From: Crotalaria pallida
Taxonomy: Eukaryota; Streptophyta; Magnoliopsida; Fabales; Fabaceae
Length of the DNA stretch: 64,000 bases
Reading direction: 5' to 3'
Assembly (NCBI GenBank): GCA_037953625.1
Contig: CM075649.1
Coordinates: forward strand, 71,641,290 to 71,705,289
Positions within the stretch are counted from its first letter, which is position 1. Every line of letters starts with the position of its first letter. Positions 35,772 to 46,253 of the stretch are shown one piece after another. The translations under genes were made by a program, and so were the position numbers. Below the pieces are notes generated by a model. That model saw only the letters and a program-made list of their open reading frames with translations, did not search any database and was not told where the DNA came from.

Positions 35772-36825
35772 TGATCGAGGCCGTACCCGATCAAAATTAA
35801 AAGGTGTTTATTCTGTAGTACTAGGAAGGTGATCCTAGGTCGTTTCCCAGCGAATATCGGTCTAGGCAAAGTATCAAACACGTAGTGTGCAGTAAAATGG
35901 GGGGGGGGGGGTTTTGTGTGTGACAAATGTGAAGAACAAAACATAAACAGAATATAAAAACTAAGAAAATCAGAAACAAAAGCGGGCAAACCCCTTTGGC
36001 TACGTACACTACTCAATCCTAGCTCACTAAAGATCGATTCCTCTCCTCTCCTCTGTCCAACTCGTGATAACCAAATACTAAGCGAAAATTCAGTTATCAC
36101 TCCAAACCCTAACTTCTAATTAAGCATCAGAAACCAGAATTGGAGTTTTTACGAGTTAATACAAATTAAGCATTTATATTCATGTATTATCTCTACGAAA
36201 TGGAATTAAGCAAACCACTACACATCGATAAACATGAAAACAGAGAAGAGAAAATGAAATTGCATTAATAACAAGAGCTCAAGAGTAGATAATACAATAC
36301 CAAAGGGATTAACCCTTGAAGTCTAGCCTTCCATGGCCATAAATGAAGAAAAACGAGTAGAAATGGGGAAGAACAAAACCCTAGCAGCCACCACCACTTG
36401 GGAGAGCCAAGAGAGAAGTTCTAACCTAGAGAGAGAGTGAGAAATCTGAAATGGGAGTGTGTCTTGGGGGGTTACACGAATTTCCCTTCTTAAGACACAA
36501 AATGGGCCTAAAACATGGGCCCAAATCCTAAGAAACACTATTCTGAACATTACAATTAAAACGGGACCTAAATGCAAATTACAATCTTCACTTCAATACT
36601 TCAATCTTCATTTCCAAACTTCCCAAAGTGTCCTTGTGCCACATATGACCTGAAAATAGAAATAGAATTAATTAGGCCAAATAATCCCAAATTAAACAAT
36701 ATTCGGAATATTAGTCCAATAAACTCTAAATCACTAAATCAAGCTAATCAATGTCAAATGGGCAACAAGTATCAATAATAAGAGTAAAATAATGCAAGGA
36801 ATAATGGGAAATAAAATGCTCATCA
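35772..36825 (-). repeat. 5' LTR of the first Athila element
   Basis: 1054 bp, plus strand TGATCGAGGC...GCTCATCA, followed by the duplicated CTCAT (36826-36830) and satellite. Differs from the 3' LTR at the G-run boundary (13 G, 4 T versus 12 G, 5 T) and at TACTTC versus TACTTT. Confidence 0.95.
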
Positions 36826-39800
36826 CTCATGCTACATCCTCTAAGTCCCTGTGGGCACCAAGCATTGTTTAGGATCATTCTAAAGGTTCTTATATGTCCT
36901 AATACACATGCCTAGACGATTCTAGGCCTTTAGCATACTTTATTAACCATTTTTCACTTGTTAGAGCCTCCTAGGACTCATGCTACATCCTGTACATCCC
37001 TTGGGGCACCAAGAATTGTTTACGATCCTTCTAAAGGTTCTTGTATGTCCTAATATACATTCCTAGACCATTCTAAGCCTTTACAATACTCTTTTAACCA
37101 TTCTGCACTTGTTAGAGCCTCCAAGGACTCGTGCTACATCCATTTTGTCCCTTGGGGCACCAAGCATTGTTTAAGATCATTCTGAAGGTTCTTATATGTC
37201 CTATTACACATGCCTTGACCACTCTATGCCTTTATAATACTCTATTAACCATTCTACACTTGTTAGAGCCTCCAACGACTCATGCTACATCCTCTACGTC
37301 TCCTGGTGTACCAAGCATTGTTTACGATCATTCTAAAGGTTCTTATATGTCCTAATACATATTCTTAGACAATTTTAAGCCTTTAGAATACTCTATTAAC
37401 CATTCTACGTTTGTTAGAGCATCTAAGGACTCATGTTAAGTCCTCTACGTCCCTTGGGGCACCAAGCTTTGTCTAGGATCATTCTAAGTTTTCTTATATG
37501 TCCTAATACACATGCCTAGACCATTCTAAGCCTTTAGAATACTCTCTTAACCATTCTACACTTGTTAGAGCCTCCAAGGACTCATGCTACATCCTCTACG
37601 TCCCTTGGGGCACGAAGCATTGTTTAGGATCATTCTAAAGGTCCTTATATGTCCTAATACACTTGCCTAGATCATTCTAAGTCTTTAGAATACTCTCTTA
37701 ACCATTCTACACTTGTTAGAGCCTCCAAGGACTCATGATTCACCCTCTACGTTCCTAGGGGAACCAAGCATAGTTTAGGATCATTCTGAAGGTTCTTATA
37801 TGTCCTAATACACATTCGTTGACCATTCTATGCCTTTACAATACTCTATTAACCATTCTACACTTGTTAGAGCCTCCAAGGACTCATGCTACATCCTCAA
37901 CGTCCCTTGGGGCACCAAGCATTGTTTAGGATCATTCTAAAGGTTCTTATATGTCCTGATACACTTGCCTAGATCATTCTAAGTCTTTAGAATACTCTCT
38001 TAACCATTCTACACTAGTTAGAGCCTCCAAGGACTCATGATTCACCCTCTACGTTCCTAGGGGAACCAAGCATAGTTTAGGATCATTCTGAAGGTTCTTA
38101 TATGTCCTAATGCACATTCCTTGACCATTCTATGCCTTTACAATACTCTATTAACCATTCTACACTTGTTAGAGCCTCCAAGGACTCAGGCTAGATCCTT
38201 TACGTCCCTTGGGGCACCAAGCATTGCTTAGGATCATTCTAAAGGTTCTTATATGTCCTAATACACGTTCCTAGACATTTCTAAGCCGTTAGAATACTCT
38301 CTTAACCATTCTACACATGTTAGGGCCTCCAAGGACTCATGCTACATCCTCTACGTCTCTTGGGGCACCAAGCATTGTTTAGGATCATTCTAAAGGTTCT
38401 TATATGTCCTAATACACTTGCCTAGACCATTCTAAGTCTTTAGAATACTCTCTTAATCATTCTACACTTGTTAGAGCCTCCAAGGACTCATGCTACATCC
38501 TCTACGTCCCTTGGGGCACCAAGCATTGTTTAGGATCATTCTAAAGGTTCTTATATGTCCTAATACACATGCCTAGACCATTCTAAGCCTTTAGAATACT
38601 CTCTTAGCCATTCTACACTTGTTAGAGGCTACAAGGACTCATGCTACATCCTCTACGTCCCTTGGGGCACCAAGCATTGTCTAGGATCATTCTAAGTTTT
38701 CTTATATGTCCTAATACACATGCCTAGACCATTCTAAGCCTTTAGAATACTCTCGTAACCATTCTACACTTGTTAGAGCCTCCAAGGACTCCTGCTACAT
38801 CCTCTACGTCCCTTGGGGCACCATGCATTGTTTAGGATCATTCTAAAGGTTCTTATATGTCCTAATACACATGCCTAGACCATTCTATGCCTTTAGCATA
38901 CTTTATTAACCATTCTTCACTTGTTAGAGCCTCCTAGGACTCATGCTACATCCTGTACATCCCTTGGGGCACCAAGAATTGTTTACGATCCTTCTAAAGG
39001 TTCTTGTATGTCCTAATATACATTCCTAGACCATTCTAAGCCTTTACAATACTCTTTTAACCATTCTGCACTTGTTAGAGCCTCCAAGGACTCGTGCTAC
39101 ATCCATTTTGTCCCTTGGGGCACCAAGCATTGTTTAAGATCATTCTGAAGGTTCTTATATGTCCTATTACACATGCCTTGACCACTCTATGCCTTTATAA
39201 TACTCTATTAACCATTCTACACTTGTTAGAGCCTCCAACGACTCATGCTACATCCTCTACGTCTCCTGGTGTACCAAGCATTGTTTACGATCATTCTAAA
39301 GGTTCTTATATGTCCTAATACATATTCCTAGACAATTTTAAGCCTTTAGAATACTCTATTAACCATTCTACGTTTGTTAGAGCATCTAAGGACTCATGTT
39401 ACATCCTCTACGTCCCTTGGGGCACCAAGCTTTGTTTAGGATCATTCTAAGTTTTCGTATATGTCCTAATACGCATGCCTAGACCATTCTAAGCATTTAG
39501 AATACTCTCTTAACCATTCTACACTTTTTAGAGCCTCCAAGGACTCATGCTACATCCTCTATGTCCCTTGGGGCACCAAGCATTGTTTAGGATCATTCTA
39601 AAGGTTCTTATATGTCCTAATACACTTGCCTAGACCATTCTAAGTCTTTAGAATACTCTCTTAACCATTCTACACTTGTTAGAGCCTCCAAGGACTCATG
39701 CTACATAATCTACGTCCCATGGGGCACAAAGCATTGTTTACGATCATTCTAAAGGTTCTTGTATGTCCTAGTACACATTCCTAGACCATTCTAAGACTAT

Positions 39801-40235
39801 AGAATACTCTCGTAACCTTTCTACACTTGTTAGAGCCTACAAGGACTCATGCTATATAATCTACGTCCCATGGGGCACCAAGCATTGTTTACGATCATTC
39901 TAAAGGTTCTTGTATGTCCTAAAACACATTCCTAGACCATTCTAAGCCTTTAGAATAATCTTTTAACTATTCTACACTTGTTAGAGCCTCCAAGGACTCA
40001 TGCTACGTAATCTATGTCCCATGGGGCACCAAGCATTGTTTACGATCATTTTAAAGGTTCTTGTATGTCCTAATACACATTCCTAGACCATTCTAAGACT
40101 TTAGAATACTCTCTTAACCTTTCTACTCTTGTTAGAGCCTCCAAGGACTCATGCTATATAATCTACGTCCCATGGGGCACCAAGCATTGTTTACGATCAT
40201 GCTAATGGTTCTTGTATGTCCTAATACACATTCCT
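36826..40235. repeat. 151-bp satellite array, right segment
   Basis: About 22 monomers. The marker variant recurs at 37131 and 39094 (1963 bp apart). The block from 37131 is nearly the same series of 13 monomer variants as that from 26377. The block from 39094 begins like that from 28340. The last four monomers carry a different variant (TATAATCTACGTCCCATGGG) and TTTACGATC. Ends at TTCCT, the presumed target duplication of the next element. Confidence 0.95.
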
Positions 40236-41345
40236 TGATGCGCCCAGGAAATGAGACCATCGATTCCAATTCTTTTCTCCAAGGCAAAGATCAAATGATC
40301 TTAGATTCTGACTCAAAAGAGACTCAAATTGAGAAAACTCCCAATCACTCAAGGAAATGATCATGACTTGATCATTAAAAACAAGACTCAAACAAGAAAC
40401 AAAAAAGAAAGACACCTCAAACACTCAATGATGATCACAGTTTTGATCATCCAAAACAAAACTCAAAAACAAGACTCTTTTTGTATTTTTATAGAATGAA
40501 CACTCATGTGTTCTTAGACTCAAAAACAAAAAGAATGACACAAAAACAAGGATAGGAAGAAGACATCTCCATCAAAAAAGAAAGGAAAGTCTTCTTGCTT
40601 CTCATAGAATCACTCCATGGAAGACTTGTGTTGATTCATTCACTGAATCATTTCAAGAGCATCTCACCCTTGAGAAGAAGAAAGGCATCACGCCTCTAAG
40701 CACTAGGCTCACACGATTTTTACTCAAAGTTTTAACCTCCTCCCTTTCATTCATGAAATGATTACATTATATAGAGTTACATGGATGCATCATGGTTGCC
40801 TAGGATTCCTATACACGAATGCTATGTTAGACAAGCCAATGATGAGCATTAAAAAACCTAACTAATGCTATTCAATCTCCAAGTGTAACATATACGGCCC
40901 ATTATGGCCTATTGATGATGGAAAACGTCCAAGCTCTTGATGATGCTTCATGGCCATGGTTATGAGCTTCTTAATAGCCTCATGAATATGAAATTCAATT
41001 CATAACTCCCTCATCATGACTTGGCCGTGTACATTGATGCCATTTGAATGTGGTCTTCAATTTTTAACTTCCATAAATCAATGCCTATTGAATATGGCTG
41101 CACATGATGGTCTTGGAAATGACTCTTCTTTCATTCTTGAATGTTAGGCCGTGAGCTTAATTGCTCTTCATTTGAATTTGCAATTCAAATTGTAACTCCC
41201 TTATCTTTAATGTCTTCAAGAATGAGAAGAATCTTCCTTCACTTTATTTCTTTTCCCTTGCACGAATTCCTTCCCTGAAGAAGAGAATATCTTGCATTCA
41301 ATTCAATCATGAATGTCCTTAATGTCACTAATGAATTGTGGTTAC
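40236..41345 (-). repeat. 3' LTR of the partial gypsy element, left part
   Basis: 1110 bp with A-rich text and repeated GACTCAAA / ATGATCA words (40300-40560). The last five bases, GTTAC (41341-41345), are the target of the Tekay insertion and recur at 62638-62642. No gene. Confidence 0.75.
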
Positions 41346-42661
41346 TGTAACACCCCAAAATTTTAATCCTGGATTAATGAAATATTAATTATAAAGTTTA
41401 TTATAATTAATTATTTCTATTCTTGATCTTTAATTAAGATCTTTGTTTATATTGCTAGAATTTATTTTGGTGAGTAAATTTGTGCATAAAATAAATATTT
41501 TGCAAATTAGTCCCTGGATTGGGACTTAGAGGTAATTACAGGAAAGGTTTTGGAGGGAAAGTAAATAAAATAATTATTTTTCAAAAATTAGGCAAAATAC
41601 TCGAGTATTTTCTGAAAAACTCGAGTATTCTGGGTCAAATTGCACGAGTTAGTGCGTTTGGTGAGTCAGCACCAACGATTCCGTGTTGGTGACACGAAAT
41701 CATCTTCATTCCACGTCCAGGGAGGTCGTGTCGACCTGCATGAGTCTCCTCCATTCCTATTTAAGCTCATCAACGATCCTTGGCTGAGAATTTTTTATCA
41801 AACTTGCTTTGTTGATGAAGTTAGGGTTCTGAGTTTGTTCTCTTCGATTCTCTTTCAATTCTGAGTGTTGAGGCTTGAGTGATACACGAATACAAAGCTC
41901 ACATCATGAGCTTTGTATAAACACCAAAATTGTGAGGATTGAGTGAGTGTGTTGGGAGAATCAGAGTTTGGAAGTGAAGCTGGTTCTGTCAAAGTCTTGG
42001 TCTGGAGCTTACTTTGGGTTTGATTTCTGGTAAGCTCACAAATCCTCGAGTCTCAAATTCGGTTTCTTTAGTTAGATGATGTTGCATAGAGTCTAGAAAA
42101 TCTAATTTCCCTAATTCTATTCTCTGTTTCATGTGTAAACCAATTCCAATTTGCTGATGCACTCAAAATGCTCTGCATATGGTGCTTGAAGTTGGTCTGA
42201 GAGTTGTGGAGCTTTTCTTTGGAGATTTCTTGTTTGATTCACGTCTGAGAGGTAAGGGGAAGTAATTATATTCACTAGATAGAGATTAAATTCCATTATT
42301 TGTGTTAGAGAGCCACCAAGAGGCTCTAAGGGCTTAGATTGAATAGGATCTTTGGTTTGGAGACCAAGCTTTGCTCTAAAACTGTGTTGAGCAAGTTTTA
42401 TATCATGCATGCAAGCTTAAATGACCATTGTTTTATGAGTGTTATGTTTATTTTGCAATTTGAGGTGTTGAGTTGCTAAATTGTGTAAATTATGCATAAA
42501 TGGTTGATTCTCTGTCAAATTGGTTATTTGATATGAAATGAGTATTGCAACATGTCCAATATATGGTATGTGAACTGTTTTGATCATTGGTTTGGGTTAA
42601 AAATGTTTAGAAATTGATATGGTATGTAAAAACCAAGTTTCACTCTGTTCTGTCTGCAAAT

Positions 42662-42943
42662 ACTCGAGTATTTGGCTTAACACTCGAGTATTTCGTGGTA
42701 CCAGAGTGAAAATTGGCGCACCAACTTGGGAATCAGATTGGACACTCGAGTAATATATGAACTACTCGAGTATTCTGGGTAATGGAATACTCGAGTATCT
42801 CATGAATTACTCGAGTATATTTATGAAAACCTGAAAACCTAAATCTCTGAAAAGATATGAACGACTCGAGTATAATAATGAACCACTCGAGTGGAATCTG
42901 GGAAATGATAAACTACTCGAGTATTTTGGAAAAAAACTCGAGT
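42662..42943. promoter_or_regulatory. Paired ACTCGAGT palindromes in the Tekay-like 5' LTR
   Basis: Ten perfect octamers start at 42662/42682, 42744/42764, 42789/42809, 42864/42885 and 42915/42936: five pairs, each 20-21 bp apart. A sixth pair is at 41599/41619. LTR 2 repeats all of them (49253/49273, 50316/50336, 50400/50420, 50445/50465, 50520/50541, 50571/50592). The same octamer and spacing occur in the Sirevirus LTR, an unrelated superfamily. Function unknown. Confidence 0.7.
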
Positions 42944-43705
42944 ATTTTTAGTCAGACACTTAAAATACCATTTTCAAATCTAAGTCATTTTGTAACTCTT
43001 AAAGGACAATAAACCAAGTGATCTTGGACTTAAAAGAAATTGATTGACGTTATGATGTTTTCATTTGAACAATGATGATACGTTGCTCGGGAGGCACGTA
43101 GTGTATTAATAAAAGGACGAAACATCAATCAATCCCTTTTAAGTAAAGTTAATGCATTCATACTGGATTTTGGATGGTAGGACGTATATCATGTTTTTGG
43201 TAAACATGTGGAGGGCCTCTGGGAGTGCCAATACGCTTGCTTGATGACACGTCGTTGACGTGGTCGGCTTAGTGGATGCCGATATGGTTATACCGTTTGG
43301 ATGACGGACCGTTTGGATGACCGGGACGATGCTCGGGTGGCACGTTATAACTATGCTCGGGTGGCATGGATTCCAAGCTTGTCGTGTACTTTCTTGGTGA
43401 ATGTACGAATTGTTGTATACCTAGGAATACAACGCACTGTTGAGTGCTGGGTTGTCAGGGATGGACGTCAGAGAGTGACATAGTATGATGGAGATAGGCT
43501 TGAGAGCTAAAGTCATGCATCATGCCACTCATTTAAATTAATGGTAATAAATGAAATAAGTGTGAGCATCCTATGTGCATTCATTAACTGCTAAGTGTTG
43601 TATGTGATTGTTGCTAATTGATGCATATTTACATATTCATACTGCACAATTTATTCTCTATTGGTTATGTGTATAGAATTGCTTACCCCTATGCCCTTGT
43701 AGGTG

Positions 43706-44176
43706 ATGTCTCGTTACATTCCTTGCATCGAGATCCGGCCACTTTCTAGTGGCACATGGATCTATGAGGACCATCGCGCGGTGTTCGAGGGTGAGGTAGA
43801 GATTACCTTCTACCACCCAAACTCGTTGATCCGATTCAGTCCTCGTAGATTTAGGATTCCCATCATATACACTATGCATGTACCCCCGTTTTACACTTAC
43901 CATGGACCACCTCCCACGCGACCAGCTCGCTCATACCATAGTTTTAGTTTTCGACCTACCCGCTCTCACCCTTTTACTTCGAGAGTCGTCCGCGAGGAGA
44001 CTCCCCCTTCTGATCCGAGGAGCCCAGTCAGGGTTTCATCATCACCTGACCCAGTACCCAGTGGTAGGGTACACTCTCCCTCGGATGAGATTGAGGAGGA
44101 TCCGGTGGAGGACGAGAGTGGGAGCGATCCTGTCGTGCATTCTACTGGGAGTGATTGGAGGGACGATGATCCCTAG
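43706..44176 (+). CDS. ORF inside the Tekay-like 5' LTR (156 aa), unknown function
   Basis: ATG at 43706 (MSRYIPCIEIRPL), stop TAG at 44174-44176. The N-terminal half has FEGEVEITFYHPN and IRFSPRRFRIPIIY. The C-terminal half is rich in Pro/Ser, then acidic (SPSDEIEEDPVEDE). No signal peptide or membrane segment. I recognise no family. A pyrimidine-rich CCCCTATGCCCTTGTAG ends at 43702 just before GTGATG, a good-looking 3' splice site. The other LTR has the same ORF (61444-61914). The LTR copies differ by about seven amino-acid changes and one silent change, so the two copies have drifted since insertion. Whether the family conserves the ORF is open. An overlapping 195-codon frame (43878-44465) is less convincing. 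Confidence 0.4.
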   Translation: MSRYIPCIEIRPLSSGTWIYEDHRAVFEGEVEITFYHPNSLIRFSPRRFRIPIIYTMHVPPFYTYHGPPPTRPARSYHSFSFRPTRSHPFTSRVVREETPPSDPRSPVRVSSSPDPVPSGRVHSPSDEIEEDPVEDESGSDPVVHSTGSDWRDDDP

Positions 44177-44904
44177 GTATGTGTACAGGGTATATTATGA
44201 GGATCAGAGGATCCGATGTGTGGAGGCTGTGGAGGAGATTTGCTGCTGCTGTGATGATGATGATGCTACTACCCTTTTTACTACTTGGAGACTGCTGCTA
44301 TCACTACTACTACATCTGATGCTACCGGATCTACGTGACCACCCTGGAGTTCATATTTTGGTTTGTATATACGTTGTAGACATACTTTTTGAGTACTCTA
44401 GGGCTTTGGTCATATTACTATGTAGATCGGATTATGGACTTGTATTTTGGAACTTGGAGACTTGATATGGGGACTATGTACTTATCACTCTTTTCATACT
44501 TATGAATATATATCTATGTTTATATTATTATCAGTTGCATAGTCCTATAACTTCCGCTTACTCTGATCGAAAGAGTTCGGCTGTGAAAACTATTCAATGG
44601 TATTAGTTTTATCAAACAAAGTAAGGGTAGCTTCTGTTATTTTCTATAATATATGAACGATTCTAAGAGACGAATGCTACCCAATTTTCGAAAAGGTTTT
44701 AGAAATCGGCGAATTCAATGTAACTGTTTTATAATGCCTTAGGGTTTATTCTCCAAGGATTCCAAGTGTTGGTTTGTGCACCCGTTTAAAAAGGAAAATT
44801 TTATTTTCCATATTTTCTTAATACTCGCAAGTCCATATATTATTCAATATAATAGCTTAAATATTAGTTTATATTTGGATAATCCGGAAGGGTATCACAC
44901 TGAG

Positions 44905-44917
44905 TGGTATCAGAGCA
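44905..44917 (+). promoter_or_regulatory. Primer binding site of the Tekay-like element
   Basis: TGGTATCAGAGCA five bases after the 5' LTR end; initiator Met tRNA complement. Confidence 0.9.
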
Positions 44918-45188
44918 AAAGTCAGATCCTGTAGTAGTGGAAGTAGTTCTGAAAGGTAGCCATCAACATCAAGCAGGTATCTCCAGGGTATTTACACTAT
45001 TTGAATGCTATTATTTTGTCTCGTTGAGCTTTAGATACCCTTGATTTGTTTGTATCTTGTCTCTTTTGAGTACAAGACACAATTGATTGTAGACTTAAAA
45101 ATTTAAGATAGAGCCTTAGTATGGGTGGTGTGATGAATGTTTCTTTAGTGCAACATATGTGACCATAAGCCCATAGCGCAGGTCTAAT

Positions 45189-46253
45189 ATGGCAACTAGA
45201 AACCAGAATCACACCAACACGATGTTAGAGAGAATTGCCGAGGTGCTAGAAGTTATGCAACAACGGCAATCTCAGCAACCACCGCAATCGTTTAATCCGC
45301 CTCATCAGTGTAATATGGGTAGTACCGAGGCGAGGAGTTTGATGGATTTTAGGAGTTGTAATCCACCTAAATTTGAAGGAGGATTTAAACCTGAGGAGGC
45401 TATTAAGTGGATTCATACCATGGATAAAATCTTCAGAACGTTGGATTGCACGGATGCTCAGAAAGTGGCGTATGCAGTCTATATGTTGGAAGATGAGGCT
45501 GAGAACTGGTGGAATCATACAGTTCAGCTTTTGCGTTACGAAGGAAGGGAAGTGAGTTGGGATGTATTTATGGAGAAGTTTCTCAATAAATATTTCCCTG
45601 AGGATTTGAGGAGAAAGAAGGAAGTGGAGTTCTTGCAGCTGAAGCAAGGAGACATGAGTGTGGGTGAGTACGCAGCCAAGTTCGAGGAATTGATGAAATA
45701 CTCTCCATATTATCAGAACAATCCAGATGAAAGGAGCAAGTGTATCAAGTTTGAGGGAGGCTTAAGACCCAAATTGAAGTCTATTTTAAGTTATCAAAGG
45801 ATCCAAAGTTTTTCTACATTGCTGGACATGTGTAGGATGTATGAGGATGACAAGAAGGCGGAAAAATTGCAAGCATCAGAGAGGAAAGATAGTCAGGGTT
45901 ACGAACCTCAAAGGCACAAAGGTTTCAATAATCGAGGCAAAGGTCCGTATGATCATCGGGGAAAAGGTAAAGAAAAGGTTGGGGATATTAATGGAAGGAA
46001 CTTCCGAAGCGAGACTCCCTTCTGTGACAAGTGCAAACGTCGGCATCATGGTCGTTTTTGTTGGGGAACAAATAACTGCTTCAATTGTGGGAAACCGGGA
46101 CACTTTGCGAAAGACTGCAAGGAACCGGCCAAGATTAATTCAAGATGGGCAGCTGACAAGCCCGTGGTTCAAGGAAGGGTTTTCACCAATAGAGGTGTGG
46201 AAGCACGCCAATCCTCCGATCCTGTGCAAGGCAATCACTTACTAAACGGTTAG
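45189..46253 (+). CDS. gag: Tekay-like Gag, intact (354 aa)
   Basis: Capsid/nucleocapsid protein of a Ty3/gypsy chromovirus-type element. The ATG at 45189 gives MATRNQNHTNTMLERIAEVL, a heptad-like N-terminus. The retrotransposon Gag domain runs from about residue 55 to 220 (FRSCNPPKFEGGFKPEEAIK, AENWWNH, VEFLQLKQGDMSVGEYAAKF). A basic linker precedes CDKCKRRHHGRFC, and a CCHC knuckle lies at 297-310 (CFNCGKPGHFAKDC). The TAG stop at 46251-46253 is followed in the same frame by protease-like text, so Gag was probably fused to Pol in the ancestor. It is the only intact gene of the element; no frameshift or internal stop. Confidence 0.9.
   Translation: MATRNQNHTNTMLERIAEVLEVMQQRQSQQPPQSFNPPHQCNMGSTEARSLMDFRSCNPPKFEGGFKPEEAIKWIHTMDKIFRTLDCTDAQKVAYAVYMLEDEAENWWNHTVQLLRYEGREVSWDVFMEKFLNKYFPEDLRRKKEVEFLQLKQGDMSVGEYAAKFEELMKYSPYYQNNPDERSKCIKFEGGLRPKLKSILSYQRIQSFSTLLDMCRMYEDDKKAEKLQASERKDSQGYEPQRHKGFNNRGKGPYDHRGKGKEKVGDINGRNFRSETPFCDKCKRRHHGRFCWGTNNCFNCGKPGHFAKDCKEPAKINSRWAADKPVVQGRVFTNRGVEARQSSDPVQGNHLLNG

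Larger units (their letters stand above)
29550..36825 (-). mobile_element. Athila-type Ty3/gypsy element, internal deletion derivative
   Basis: 7276 bp, LTRs 29550-30603 and 35772-36825 (both 1054 bp, about two differences), perfect duplication CTCAT on both sides. Minus orientation follows from the primer site (35749-35766) and the G-rich tract by the left LTR. Gag and protease are present, but nearly all RT, RNase H and integrase is missing compared with the related element at 50960-61039. LTR similarity indicates recent transposition despite lost enzymes, so mobilisation in trans is inferred. Confidence 0.93.
41346..44899 (+). repeat. 5' LTR of the Tekay-like element
   Basis: 3554 bp. Contains a pair of ACTCGAGT palindromes (41599 and 41619), ten more at 42662-42943, and a 156-codon ORF at 43706-44176. 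Ends TATCACA, followed by CTGAG and the primer binding site. Confidence 0.93.

Noticed and set aside
43878..44465. 195-codon ORF overlapping the LTR ORF
   Set aside because: A different frame from the better candidate, with a composition typical of an alternative frame of the same text, and crossing that ORF's stop; kept only as a mention.
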